Assembly: GCF_000703005.1 (NCBI RefSeq)
Contig: NZ_JNLH01000001.1
Span: 89,501 to 153,500 of the forward strand
Reading direction: 5' to 3'
Length of the DNA stretch: 64,000 nt
From: Pseudobutyrivibrio ruminis HUN009
GTDB lineage: Bacteria; Bacillota; Clostridia; Lachnospirales; Lachnospiraceae
In this document: positions 41,461 through 50,350 of the stretch, piece by piece
Numbering within the stretch: position 1 is the stretch's first letter
Layout of the letters: each line of letters opens with the position of its first letter
The notes under the pieces: model-generated
Database searches by the model: none
Told to the model about the DNA's origin: nothing
Seen by the model: only the letters and a program-made list of their open reading frames with translations
Translations under genes and position numbers: made by a program

Positions 41461-42098
41461 GACATCCCCTCCATATCATTAACATTTAAAATACGAGTTG
41501 CGTAGTCTTTTACAGCAACCATGTCGTGACTAATCATGATAATTGTAAGCCCCTCATCGTTAAGCTGCTTTATAAGCTGATACATTTCCTCTGTAACAAT
41601 AGGATCAAGACCAGCTACTGGCTCATCTAAAAGCAGTACTCGCTTTGTTGCACATAAAGCTCTAGCAAGAAGTACACGCTGTTGCTGTCCTCCTGAAAGC
41701 TCTCTATAGCATCTGTCCTTTAAATCTTCAATGCCCATTCTTTTGATATTTTCCATAGCCAAGGCTTTATGCTCCTTGGTGTAGAAAAATCTTTTCTTAA
41801 GGCTATTCTGACAGCCAGAAAGGACAATCTCAAATACTGAAGCCGGAAAATCTCTTTGAACCACCGACTGCTGTGGCAAATAGCCGATTTCATTTTGAAT
41901 AAGACCATCCCCAAACTCAATGCTACCGGAAATAGGACTTTGAAGTCCTAACATAGTCTTCATCATTGTGGACTTTCCTGAGCCATTCTCCCCAATAATA
42001 CAGAAGTAATCTCCTGCATTAATCTCAAAATTAATATTCGAAAGAACTGCCTGACCTTCATAGCCAACGCATAAATCCTTTGCTGTTAAAAGTGCCAT
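41454..42098 (-). CDS. znuC: zinc/manganese ABC transporter ATPase
   Basis: Cytoplasmic ATP-binding subunit, 214 residues. Walker A IIGENGSGKSTMMK, Q-loop IGYLPQQS, signature LSGGQQQRVLLARAL, Walker B LLLDEPVAGLD and the switch His (IMISHDMVAV) are all intact. GGAGG lies before the ATG at 42098, eight bases after the binding-protein gene. It lacks the long C-terminal extension of some ZnuC proteins. It couples ATP hydrolysis to metal import with the adjacent permease. Confidence 0.94.
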   Translation of the reverse strand: MALLTAKDLCVGYEGQAVLSNINFEINAGDYFCIIGENGSGKSTMMKTMLGLQSPISGSIEFGDGLIQNEIGYLPQQSVVQRDFPASVFEIVLSGCQNSLKKRFFYTKEHKALAMENIKRMGIEDLKDRCYRELSGGQQQRVLLARALCATKRVLLLDEPVAGLDPIVTEEMYQLIKQLNDEGLTIIMISHDMVAVKDYATRILNVNDMEGMSC

Positions 42099-42106
42099 GT
42101 AACCTC

Positions 42107-43114
42107 CTACTTTAGCCCCTGGCTAAGTACATCCAAATTTCCCTCCATAACGGAAAGATATGTAACGCCGGCTGCCACGTCGTCTGATGTGGTAGACTGC
42201 ATCGAATCAAGTGCAAGAATCTGCGCATCATTTGCTGATGTATTTTCAATAATAGTCTGCGCAATTTTCTGATCTGAGTTTTCTATCGTAAATACGGTAT
42301 TAAGATTAAGCTCATCAACCTTTCCTGCAAGGAAAGTGATAGTTTCAAAGCTGGCCTCTGTCTCTGCTGAACATCCAACAAATGCTGCGTAATAATCAAG
42401 ACCGTAATCATCTACTAAGTATCTAAATGGGAAGCGGTCACCAAAGAGAACTGTTTTTACTGAAGCTTCATCAATTGTAGCCTGATACTTTTCGTCAAGT
42501 GTAGCAAGCTCAGCATTGTAAGCTGATGCATTGGCAGCATAAGTATCTGCGTTATCCGCATCTACTGTTGCGATGGCCTGTTCAATGGCATCCACAAGTA
42601 CCTGTGCGTTCTTCAAAGAAAGCCATACATGCTCGTCGTACTCAACCTCTTCCTCTTCGCCTTCTTCAGCCTCAGTTTCTTCCTCGGCCATCATTCCCTC
42701 TACAACTTCCTCTTCCTTTACAGATTCTCCAAGAGATTCAAGAAGATTTACAACCTGCATGTCTTTATTGGTAGCCTCTGAAAGCGCATCTTCAACCCAC
42801 TCGTCCGATTCTCCGCCTACATATACAAATACATCGCATGTAGCAATTTTCATAATATCATCTGCTGTAGGCTGATAGTTGTGAAGATCTACACCGTTAT
42901 CAAGAAGCATTGTGATTTCAACATTGTCGTTGTCTCCAACGATTTCTCTTACCCAATCATATTCTGGGAAAATAGTGGTCACTACAGAAATCGTATTATC
43001 TGAATTTGTATTATCCACTGATGAATTATTGTCTGTGCTTGCACCACATCCTGTAAAAGCTGAAACGCCAAGTGTTGTAGCTGCAAGAAAAGCAATTATT
43101 TTATTAGTTTTCAT
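42107..43114 (-). CDS. znuA: metal-binding lipoprotein of the ABC importer (ZnuA/AdcA-like)
   Basis: Extracellular cluster A-1 binding protein, 335 residues from the ATG at 43114 (MKTNKIIAFLAATTLGVSAF, lipobox FTGC), chosen for GGAGA eight bases upstream. Metal-site parts are VDLHNYQPTADD (His) and DEHVWLSLKN (His). The third His region of classic ZnuA reads FGDRFPFRYLVDDYG here, with no His, and the usual His-rich loop is replaced by an acidic run (EEETEAEEGEEEEVEYDEH). These changes are common to a clostridial branch; they make zinc probable but not sure. It stands between a Cys/His-rich membrane protein gene and the ATPase gene. Confidence 0.9.
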   Translation of the reverse strand: MKTNKIIAFLAATTLGVSAFTGCGASTDNNSSVDNTNSDNTISVVTTIFPEYDWVREIVGDNDNVEITMLLDNGVDLHNYQPTADDIMKIATCDVFVYVGGESDEWVEDALSEATNKDMQVVNLLESLGESVKEEEVVEGMMAEEETEAEEGEEEEVEYDEHVWLSLKNAQVLVDAIEQAIATVDADNADTYAANASAYNAELATLDEKYQATIDEASVKTVLFGDRFPFRYLVDDYGLDYYAAFVGCSAETEASFETITFLAGKVDELNLNTVFTIENSDQKIAQTIIENTSANDAQILALDSMQSTTSDDVAAGVTYLSVMEGNLDVLSQGLK

Positions 43115-43156
43115 TTTTATTATCTCCATTCTTAAAAAATTATATCAAAACAAGAC

Positions 43157-43177
43157 CTGCATTGTTTCAAAATGCAG
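43157..43177 (-). other. stem-loop between the small membrane protein gene and znuA
   Basis: CTGCATT (43157-43163)/AATGCAG (43171-43177) with a seven-base loop, followed on the minus strand by GTCTTGTTTTG. This may be an attenuator or partial terminator that lowers or sets znuA expression. Confidence 0.5.
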
Positions 43178-43195
43178 ATAAAATGACAATAATCT

Positions 43196-43504
43196 TTAAG
43201 AATCTAGTCTTACCTTTTGGGAAATTAATGTAGCCTGAATAGACTCAAAAGAATAACCCTGGAAAGCTTCAATTAAAAGCTTATGTATGAATAGGACTAC
43301 CGCAGCAACTATCAAGCCTGTACCGAATGTTTTGAGAGCGTTCTCGCATTGTTCCAAAATAGAACAAACAGGACAGTGATTGCTGTCTTCACAGTGATGT
43401 GATACGTGCTCAGAAATATAAATATTAGAAAAGAACATCATAAATAATGCAGCTGCTATAGCTACTGTTGCAATTATGATACTTTGAAAATTGCTGTTTT
43501 TCAT
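43196..43504 (-). CDS. small membrane protein with Cys/His-rich outer loop
   Basis: 102 residues: a first helix (SIIIATVAIAAALFMMFFSNI), a loop ISEHVSHHCEDSNHCPVCSI with three His and three Cys, then CENALK, a second helix (TGLIVAAVVLFIHKLLI) and a short tail. The loop would lie outside the cell and could hold zinc. It is the first gene of the metal-transport operon, 81 bases before znuA, with AAAGGGG at its start. A metal-delivery or metal-sensing accessory role is an inference from residues and position; I know no named family. Confidence 0.7.
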   Translation of the reverse strand: MKNSNFQSIIIATVAIAAALFMMFFSNIYISEHVSHHCEDSNHCPVCSILEQCENALKTFGTGLIVAAVVLFIHKLLIEAFQGYSFESIQATLISQKVRLDS

Positions 43505-43521
43505 GATTGCCCCTTTCCTAA

Positions 43522-43579
43522 TTAGATAACTCTAACCAAATATCACTGTCATGATACTTATTACTAGATACTTTGTCAA
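43522..43579 (-). promoter_or_regulatory. promoter of the metal-transport operon with candidate operator
   Basis: On the minus strand TTGACA (43574-43579), 17 bases, TATCAT (43551-43556). Downstream of the start site a 14-base dyad TTAGATAACTCTAA (43522-43535, arms TTAGA/TCTAA) may be the metal repressor site. It does not match the Zur or AdcR consensus clearly. Confidence 0.6.
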
Positions 43580-43768
43580 TTTGTAAAACTCCACATTAAA
43601 AGCCAAAAATCAAACTAAAAATTTTGTTATTATTTCTTGACATATGAGTAGCTGTTCAAATCAAAGAATTAGTTGTTAGAATATTCACACAACTAGTGAA
43701 GTTTTATGATATTATACTAATAGGATTTTTTGAGCGAAAACTAGAATTAAATGAGAGGAGGCTCTTTT

Positions 43769-44341
43769 ATGTACGACTACGTAGCAATAGAACGTAAATA
43801 TGGTAGTGGTGGTCATGAGATTGCAGATAAGCTTGCAAAGAAGCTTGGATATCAGCTTTACGATCGAGGGGTTGTTGTTGAGACTTGCAAGCGAATGGGA
43901 CTTCCTTATGATCAGGTTTCCGGAATGGATGAACAAACACCAGTAAAGGCCCTTTTCAAGGCATCGGGAACAGATAACACATCCATGGAAGAAAAAATCT
44001 ACAATACCGAAGTAGAAATCATTAAAGAAGCTGCTGAAAAGCCTGGCTGTGTTTTTGTTGGTCGCTGTGCAAGTGAAATACTAAATGACAAAAAATGCCT
44101 TAAGGTTTTCATTACAGCAGACGATGCTTACCGTATGAAACGTGCAATTAACGTGGAAAACATTGAAGCTGACAAAGCTGAAGAAGTTATGAAACGTTTT
44201 GACAAAAAACGTGAGAAATTCTTTACCACACATTCAGGATATAAATGGGGCTCCACAGACTACTTCGATATAGTTCTCAATGTTAGTGAACTAGATGAAG
44301 AAGCCTGTGTTGCAATGCTTGAAGCATTAGTTAAGTTTTAA
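43769..44341 (+). CDS. cytidylate kinase-like family protein
   Basis: P-loop kinase-like protein of 190 residues (AAA_26 / cytidylate kinase-like family), cytoplasmic. The start at 43769 (MYDYVAIERKYGSGGHEIAD) has GAGAGGAGG eight bases upstream; an upstream in-frame ATG overlaps that site. The P-loop is replaced by the RKYGSGGHEIA form typical of this family, with GCVFVGRCASEIL and the Arg-rich lid FDKKREKFF. True CMP kinase is usually about 220 residues and has GPAGAGKS, so this is a paralogue with unknown substrate. Its end overlaps the convergent aminotransferase gene by 15 bases. Confidence 0.85.
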   Translation: MYDYVAIERKYGSGGHEIADKLAKKLGYQLYDRGVVVETCKRMGLPYDQVSGMDEQTPVKALFKASGTDNTSMEEKIYNTEVEIIKEAAEKPGCVFVGRCASEILNDKKCLKVFITADDAYRMKRAINVENIEADKAEEVMKRFDKKREKFFTTHSGYKWGSTDYFDIVLNVSELDEEACVAMLEALVKF

Positions 44342-45499
44342 ATATGCATCAATTCCACATTTTAATCTATCAAGGCCATCCTGTAGGGTGGCCTTTGTGC
44401 ATGCCACATTCATACGAAGGAAATTGGCACCTGTGCCACCATAAGCTGTACCAGCTGATAGGTAAAGACCTGTTTCTTTTCTAATGAACACAGCAAGCTT
44501 ATCGCTGGAAATATTTAAAGTTGAAACATCAATCCACAAAAGATATGTGGCATCTCCACGTACCACATGAAGCTGTGGAATGTTGGCATCCACATAATCC
44601 TCCACGATACGTCTGTTTTCAAAAAGATACTCTCTTAGTTCATCAAGCCACTGCTCACCCTTTGTAAAAGCTGCAACTGCTGCATGAGCTGCAAAAACAT
44701 TTGGCTCTGCAACTTCGTCTGTATTGATTCCTCTCCATGCCTTATGTCGAAGAAACTTGTTTGGAACAAAAATAGCAGCTGTCTGAATTCCCGGGATGCT
44801 GAATGTCTTTGTAGGTGCGATGCAAGTGATGCTGATATCTTTGCAGGTTTCTGACACTGAAGCAAACGGCACATACTCCTTGCCTGGTGCAACTAAATCA
44901 CAGTGAATCTCATCTGAGACTACAATTACACCGTACTTCTTTGCAAGCTCGCCAACCTTGGCCAAATCTTCCTTTGACCAAATCTTACTGACTGGATTGT
45001 GTGGGTTACAAAGTACCATAAGGCTAGCCTGAGGATCAGACATTTTCTCTTCAAGGTCTTCGAAGTCCATTGAATATACGCCGTTTTCATATTTCAAAGG
45101 ATTCTCTAATACTCTGCATCCATTATTTACAATACTGTTGAAAAAGATATTGTAAACTGGAGTCTGGATAATAACCTTTTCGTTTGGAGTAGTAAGCTTA
45201 CGCACAATTGATGAAAGTGCAGGAATTACTCCTGTACAAAACATCAGCCAGTCTTTTTCTATTTTAAGACCATGGCGACGGTCCCACCATGAAATGTAGG
45301 CCTGATACCAGTCATCGTCCACATCAGTGTATCCAAACACACCGTGAGCAACGCGCTGCTCAAGTGCCTCTATTATTTCTGGGGCGGTCTGAAAGTCCAT
45401 GTCTGCTACCCACATAGGAAGCTCATTTTCCTTCACGTCCCATTTCATGGAATCTGTACCGCGTCTGTTTATGTCTAAATCAAAATTATACTTTCCCAT
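44327..45499 (-). CDS. MalY/PatB family aminotransferase / cystathionine beta-lyase
   Basis: PLP enzyme of fold type I, 390 residues. The ATG at 45499 (MGKYNFDLDINRRGTDSMKW) follows AGGA. Conserved parts: NELPMWVADMDFQTAPEI, CNPHNPVSKIWSKEDL, VSDEIHCDLV (Asp that binds the pyridine nitrogen) and CIAPTKTFSIPGIQTA with the PLP lysine. MalY/PatB proteins cleave cystathionine or related C-S bonds and some act as regulators. Methionine metabolism is the best guess, but aminotransferase activity is possible. It is a single gene, convergent with the kinase-like gene. Confidence 0.9.
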   Translation of the reverse strand: MGKYNFDLDINRRGTDSMKWDVKENELPMWVADMDFQTAPEIIEALEQRVAHGVFGYTDVDDDWYQAYISWWDRRHGLKIEKDWLMFCTGVIPALSSIVRKLTTPNEKVIIQTPVYNIFFNSIVNNGCRVLENPLKYENGVYSMDFEDLEEKMSDPQASLMVLCNPHNPVSKIWSKEDLAKVGELAKKYGVIVVSDEIHCDLVAPGKEYVPFASVSETCKDISITCIAPTKTFSIPGIQTAAIFVPNKFLRHKAWRGINTDEVAEPNVFAAHAAVAAFTKGEQWLDELREYLFENRRIVEDYVDANIPQLHVVRGDATYLLWIDVSTLNISSDKLAVFIRKETGLYLSAGTAYGGTGANFLRMNVACTKATLQDGLDRLKCGIDAYLKLN

Positions 45500-45546
45500 A
45501 ATTGTCCTAAACCCTGTCATATTCAAAATCTTCGCTATGCTCGATT

Positions 45547-46431
45547 TTAATTATGAATTCTCCACTCTACGATTTCTTCCTTTTTGCCTACTGCCTGGCA
45601 TTTTATAATAGTCTTTTCAGGATCAACCATATCCTTCTCAACAATCAAAGTCTCAATTTCAGGTGCTGAAATTGTACCGCTGATTGGGTTAAATACACTG
45701 TCAATCTTGTTTGTAATCTCTGCATCGATATTTTTTGCATACTCGAATGAAAGTGTAGTATTGATAAGCTTACAGTTTTTCATTGTAAGATTGTCTATGT
45801 AGCAAAGTCCCTGGAGACTCTCGATAGTACAATTTACAAATGTAAGATTCTTAGCATTCCATCCAAGGTACTCACCACAAATGTATGAATCATATACAGT
45901 AACATTCTCTGTATTCCAGAATGCATCCTTTGAAAGGATAACTGAATTTCTGATAGTGATATTCTTGCCACCATCAAATGAATAGTTACCATCAAGTCTG
46001 AGATTATCAATTTCGATGTTCTCAGAGTTCATAGCAAAGTAATGTCCCTTTGCTGTAACATCCTTAAGATTGATGTTCTTACACATCCAGAATGTTTCTT
46101 CTGCATTTGTAAGATCTACATTATTAAGTGTAACTCCATCACATCTTCTGAAATTCTTTGGAGCTGTGATAAGAGAATTCTTGATTTCGATATTGTTTGT
46201 GTACCATACACCAGAACGAGCCATCTCGAACCAGTTACAGTTTTCTACCTTTACATTGTTTGAATACCAAATTGGATACTTCCACTTAAACTGAGAGTGG
46301 TATACCTCTATATTTTTGCTTTCCTTTAATGGTGACTCTCCCTCATCAAAGATAGAGTCGTAAATAACAGCATCCTCAGCTGCATAAAGGGCTCTCTCGC
46401 CCTTGAAAAATTCCTGTCTATATTCCTTCAT
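45547..46431 (-). CDS. DUF3737 right-handed beta-helix protein
   Basis: 294 residues with repeating coils of the type NIEIDNLRL/NITIRNSVI/NVTVYDSYI/NLTFVNCTI, typical of a right-handed parallel beta-helix, as in the DUF3737 family. It begins MKEYRQEFFKGERALYAAED and has no signal peptide, so it is probably cytoplasmic. Such folds often bind or cut carbohydrates, but no catalytic set is recognised. GGAGG precedes the ATG. Its promoter has the 19-base spacer and dyad of MerR-regulated promoters, so it is probably induced by a stress or small molecule. Single gene, 47 bases before malY. Confidence 0.88.
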   Translation of the reverse strand: MKEYRQEFFKGERALYAAEDAVIYDSIFDEGESPLKESKNIEVYHSQFKWKYPIWYSNNVKVENCNWFEMARSGVWYTNNIEIKNSLITAPKNFRRCDGVTLNNVDLTNAEETFWMCKNINLKDVTAKGHYFAMNSENIEIDNLRLDGNYSFDGGKNITIRNSVILSKDAFWNTENVTVYDSYICGEYLGWNAKNLTFVNCTIESLQGLCYIDNLTMKNCKLINTTLSFEYAKNIDAEITNKIDSVFNPISGTISAPEIETLIVEKDMVDPEKTIIKCQAVGKKEEIVEWRIHN

Positions 46432-46458
46432 ATTACTATAACCTCCGAATTCATACTT

Positions 46459-46489
46459 ATAATACTTCCTAAAGTTAACTTTAGGTCAA
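46459..46489 (-). promoter_or_regulatory. MerR-type promoter of the DUF3737 gene
   Basis: On the minus strand TTGACC (46484-46489), a long 19-base spacer, TATTAT (46459-46464). A perfect 18-base palindrome CCTAAAGTTAACTTTAGG (46468-46485) lies across the spacer. Spacer of 19 bases plus central dyad is the hallmark of promoters remodelled by MerR-family activators. No merR gene is nearby in the window. Confidence 0.82.
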
Positions 46490-46549
46490 GGTATGTTTTC
46501 AATTTTATTCACGACATATATTCTAACATCTAAATTTGATTTTGTAAAA

Positions 46550-48175
46550 TTAAATAGCGCGCCTTGATGTTAAAATTCTGTTAAATATCATTATAAGATT
46601 GATAATTCCGTCGGTAAGTAACACAATTCCAAGAAATACCATATACCATCCCAAAGTATCCTTTGGCGCTACTAAAATGAAGCCTCCCAATATGATAAGT
46701 AGAGAAATTTCGGCAATAAGCTTTATCTTTTCACCACGTCTCTCCTTCTTTTCCGTTCTCTCACAGAGATTTCTAAAAGCAATGGCATTGCGGTAGGCCC
46801 AAGCTAAAAATGATACGCCAATTACTGCACTACCTATCAAGAAAATGGCATCTTCTTTTACAAGAAGCATAGCGTATACACCAACCATTCCAAGACATAT
46901 ATATACTCTTGCAGATTCTTCCTGCAGATTCCATTTTGCCTTGTATAGGTGCCTGATAGTAACCCCTACCTCAAACACTATTACTGCAAACAAAGCCAAG
47001 CTAATGGCAGTCTGTAAAATGTATTCTGGAATGATAAATAAAACTACACTGCACAGAATCATCCCCAAATAAGGAAGCCAATCCTTCTTTTTAATTTCTT
47101 CCTTAATCTTTTTGGCTTTCTTTTCATCTGGTGCTTTATCTAACGCAGCTGTAATTGGCAGCTTCATAAAGGTCTTTACAGTCTGTTTATCAAGTGCCAA
47201 TAGCTCTATCATAATCTTTTCTATGGCAAAAGGCCCCTTTGCCACCACCTGACTAGTCGTTTTAATTCCAGCCTTATCAATGGCATTAAACAGGTCGTTA
47301 ACAAAGCTTGTACGTTTAGTGTTATTAACACTTTCAATCCACTGATTAAGTACCTGATTTATAAATACACATCCTGGATCAAAGCTTTCGCTAATAAAAG
47401 CATTTCCATGATCTACAGCCCAGGATGTAGGGTCATGCTGCATGACACCTTCATTTGTGCTCTTTACAATTACCTGTGGGATATCGTGCTCCTCAAACAG
47501 CTGTCCAAAGATGGAATACTCTGGAACATATCGGGTTGCTTTATCCTTTATCTTCGAAACACATGATTTATCGCATACTTCTGGGCAAAGTCCTGGCCCG
47601 TCATCTAAATATACATGCTTAATCCACTTTTGATATTCGTCTGAAATATGTGTAGAAGCATAGAGTGCAAGATTGGCACCTTTGCTGTGACCTGCCACTA
47701 TTACCTGGTGCTCTTCATAGAAGGATTCTTCAAGATAAGCTAAGGCTTTCTTCTGTGCCTCAGTTTCAGTGAAGCTTATCATGAAATCTTCCTTCCAGCC
47801 TGCCATGGTATCATCTGTGCCTCGGTATGCTACGAATCTGATTTCATCTGTCAAATCAAAGGTCATAGCTGAAAACTGGGCTGATATTGATTCATCCAAT
47901 ACGTCCTCATGCTTAACTAAAAGCATTTCTCCGTATCTTTTAGAATCGGCAGCTAGAGTAACGATTTCTTCTCTACCATAAAATGTTCCCTGAATTCCAG
48001 TCTTTGCCATTACTTCATAGACAACATCCCTAAATGCTCTTGGCTTATCAAGCTTTACATCCTCTAGTATCAGATATGCAAGCTTGCAAAGAATAAAATT
48101 GTCCACCTCTGTAAGTGGCTTTTCCTGAAATGAATAGTCTTTGTACCATTTTATATAATCAATTACGTTATCCAT
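46550..48175 (-). CDS. DUF2974 lipase-like membrane protein
   Basis: 541 residues. The first about 300 form an alpha/beta hydrolase of the DUF2974/lipase 3 type with nucleophile elbow VIVAGHSKGANLALYAS (GHSKG), a probable Asp in LDDGPGLCPE and His in WAVDHGNAF. The last about 170 contain five or six hydrophobic helices (YLGMILCSVVLFIIPEYIL; LLIILGGFILVAP; MVFLGIVLLTDGIINLIMI). There is no signal peptide, so the hydrolase part likely faces the cytoplasm. The ATG at 48175 (MDNVIDYIKWYKDY) has GGAG six bases upstream. Substrate unknown, perhaps a membrane lipid. Confidence 0.82.
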   Translation of the reverse strand: MDNVIDYIKWYKDYSFQEKPLTEVDNFILCKLAYLILEDVKLDKPRAFRDVVYEVMAKTGIQGTFYGREEIVTLAADSKRYGEMLLVKHEDVLDESISAQFSAMTFDLTDEIRFVAYRGTDDTMAGWKEDFMISFTETEAQKKALAYLEESFYEEHQVIVAGHSKGANLALYASTHISDEYQKWIKHVYLDDGPGLCPEVCDKSCVSKIKDKATRYVPEYSIFGQLFEEHDIPQVIVKSTNEGVMQHDPTSWAVDHGNAFISESFDPGCVFINQVLNQWIESVNNTKRTSFVNDLFNAIDKAGIKTTSQVVAKGPFAIEKIMIELLALDKQTVKTFMKLPITAALDKAPDEKKAKKIKEEIKKKDWLPYLGMILCSVVLFIIPEYILQTAISLALFAVIVFEVGVTIRHLYKAKWNLQEESARVYICLGMVGVYAMLLVKEDAIFLIGSAVIGVSFLAWAYRNAIAFRNLCERTEKKERRGEKIKLIAEISLLIILGGFILVAPKDTLGWYMVFLGIVLLTDGIINLIMIFNRILTSRRAI

Positions 48176-48280
48176 ATTATGCTCCACAGATTATAAAAAA
48201 ATAATAGTCACTATAAAAATAGTAACTATTACTTTTCCCAAATACAATAAAGCAAATATTAAATTTTTGAAAACTTTTTG

Positions 48281-50257
48281 TTACCTCAGGCTTTCATTAA
48301 AATCCATATAAATTTCCTTATTCACTGGTGTGTAAACCATGTATGTTTCTTTACCATAGATAAGTGATGTAGGCACCTCCCATGGCTTGCCATAGTAATA
48401 ACAGTCAGCCACCAACTTTCCATCTGCAATAATCTGCGCCACATCGAATTCCATATTAATAGAAACGAGTCCATCTGGACTATCCACAGATAGCTTTTTG
48501 CATAGAAGCTTTTTTCCACCACATACTGAAAACTCTTCTGGATAATCTAGCTCCGGAATATAAATACTGTCCTCAATGGCCAACTTTGTGTGGCATGTTT
48601 CCTTGCCGATTTTTCTTTCAATAAAGACTTTTCCATCCACTTTTCGCAAATATAGCGCAACCTCCCATGGTATTGTAACGATGGTCACATCTCCTATTTG
48701 TGTAGTTGCAATGTGGGTTGAATCCATGACTTCAAAAATCTTTCCATCCACAGAATACTCAGGCTTTACCCCAGGCACTGCTGCAAAGAACAATATATTA
48801 TCATACTTGCACAATAATTGAGCAGTAGCATATTCAATGTTGTGTTTTGCAAATGATAAATTGAAAGGCAGAATAAATGCCACATCACCCTGCACGTCAA
48901 ACTGAGGGAATTTTACGCTTCCAGTATCTATTACCACATTCTTTACATCGTTAAGCTTCAAGCTTCTTTGGTGATGATTAATAAATACGAAACCACTATG
49001 TCCATCAGTACGCATAGCATATCTAAGGCTATCTGCATCATCAGCTTCCACAAAAGTCTGACTTCCTACATGCTCCATTGGTGCCAAAATATCGCCAAAA
49101 TCATTTATAAACATATGAAGCAGATTGCATAGTCTGTATTGATTCCTGACCTGGCCATACTGACCAATGCAAGTCATGAAATCGTAGTTCAAGATAGCAT
49201 AATCATTAGGATATCCCGTAGCCTTGCTTTCATGCAATGTGGAAAGCTTGCCTAGCTTGTTAGTGCCGCCATGGTACATGTAATAGCCCACCAAGTTATT
49301 ACCACAGCCAAGCTTTACCAAACTAAGTGCATAGGCATCCATTGGCGCCACATATGGCCTACGTATATACGAAGTAGGAAGTCCACTGCCCAGCTCGCAA
49401 GTAGCAAATGGATAATCCTCATATGGAAGTCTCCAGCCCTCGTCATCTGTTTCATTAATCAAATCTACACCTATGGCAGCATCATTTCTGATGGTATTAA
49501 ATGTGAAGTGATGTGATGGAGGAAGCGGCTTTGTATGATCTAGCCATGGAGCATCCACATATGCGCCAAACACTGGCAGAAATTCCTTTACTGGAAACTT
49601 TGCTCCGTACAATCTATCCCATCCTGTCACAGTCCAAATAGGCACATCAAAACCAATTGAAATAGCTATTTCCTTGAGCTTTCCTAAGTGTTCGCACTGA
49701 TCTACAAGCTCATTTTCAATCTGAATACCTATAATAGGGCCACCGTCTTTGAAGAAAAGCCCCTGCACTTGCTCATAAATCTTTGAATACCAGCCTCTGA
49801 CACATTCCAAATATCCAGCGTCATTTGTTCTCAGCTTGAATCCCTTTTTCAAAAGCCAATCAGGGAAACCACCATTTCTAACCTCTCCATGGGCCCATGG
49901 CCCAATCCTTAGCATCACAGTAAGCCCCAGCTTGTCGCAAAGCTCCACGAAATACCATAAGTCCCGATCTCCAGTAAAATCATACTGCCCTTCTATCTCC
50001 TCGTGATATATCCAAAACACATAGAAAGCCACCGTTGTAATTCCACCAGCCTTCATCTTGGCCAGCTCCATCCCCCAGTCACTCCGAGGATAGCGCACAA
50101 AGTGAAACTCCCCCATTATTCCAATCCAAGGCTTGCCATCCTTCTCAAGGTACAAGCTATTTACCTGATAGCTACTTCCATCTGCTCTAACCTGCCCTAA
50201 GTTGAGATGATTACGTTTTATCTCGGCCTTCTTGTACTCTTTAAACCCGTATTCCAT
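48281..50257 (-). CDS. glycoside hydrolase family 35 beta-galactosidase
   Basis: Cytoplasmic retaining glycosidase of 658 residues, no signal peptide. The N-terminal barrel shows the GH35 pattern: IMGEFHFVRYPRSDWGMELA, GGITTVAFYVFWIYHE, IGPWAHGEVRNGGFPDWLL, the acid/base Glu in IIGIQIENELVDQ and the nucleophile Glu in FATCELGSGLPTSY. The remaining part is beta-rich. It would remove terminal beta-galactose from imported oligosaccharides. The ATG at 50257 follows GGGAGAAGG. It is a single gene between the lipase-like gene and nrdD, separated from the latter by a terminator. Confidence 0.9.
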   Translation of the reverse strand: MEYGFKEYKKAEIKRNHLNLGQVRADGSSYQVNSLYLEKDGKPWIGIMGEFHFVRYPRSDWGMELAKMKAGGITTVAFYVFWIYHEEIEGQYDFTGDRDLWYFVELCDKLGLTVMLRIGPWAHGEVRNGGFPDWLLKKGFKLRTNDAGYLECVRGWYSKIYEQVQGLFFKDGGPIIGIQIENELVDQCEHLGKLKEIAISIGFDVPIWTVTGWDRLYGAKFPVKEFLPVFGAYVDAPWLDHTKPLPPSHHFTFNTIRNDAAIGVDLINETDDEGWRLPYEDYPFATCELGSGLPTSYIRRPYVAPMDAYALSLVKLGCGNNLVGYYMYHGGTNKLGKLSTLHESKATGYPNDYAILNYDFMTCIGQYGQVRNQYRLCNLLHMFINDFGDILAPMEHVGSQTFVEADDADSLRYAMRTDGHSGFVFINHHQRSLKLNDVKNVVIDTGSVKFPQFDVQGDVAFILPFNLSFAKHNIEYATAQLLCKYDNILFFAAVPGVKPEYSVDGKIFEVMDSTHIATTQIGDVTIVTIPWEVALYLRKVDGKVFIERKIGKETCHTKLAIEDSIYIPELDYPEEFSVCGGKKLLCKKLSVDSPDGLVSINMEFDVAQIIADGKLVADCYYYGKPWEVPTSLIYGKETYMVYTPVNKEIYMDFNESLR

Positions 50258-50293
50258 TTTCCTTCTCCCAATATTTAAACTACTCCTATGATA

Positions 50294-50332
50294 ACAAAAA
50301 AATACTCTTATGGCTTGCCATAAGAGTATTTT
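50294..50332 (-). terminator. intrinsic terminator of nrdD
   Basis: ATACTCTTATGG (50301-50312)/CCATAAGAGTAT (50317-50328), perfect 12-pair stem with a four-base loop; on the minus strand it is followed by seven T. It sits about 20 bases after the nrdD stop. Confidence 0.88.
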
Positions 50333-50350
50333 TCATTTTAAAATCTTTGT

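Noticed and set aside
43769..44341. Genuine cytidylate kinase (cmk)
   Set aside because: Lacks the GPAGAGKS P-loop of true CMP kinase and is shorter; kept as cytidylate-kinase-like.
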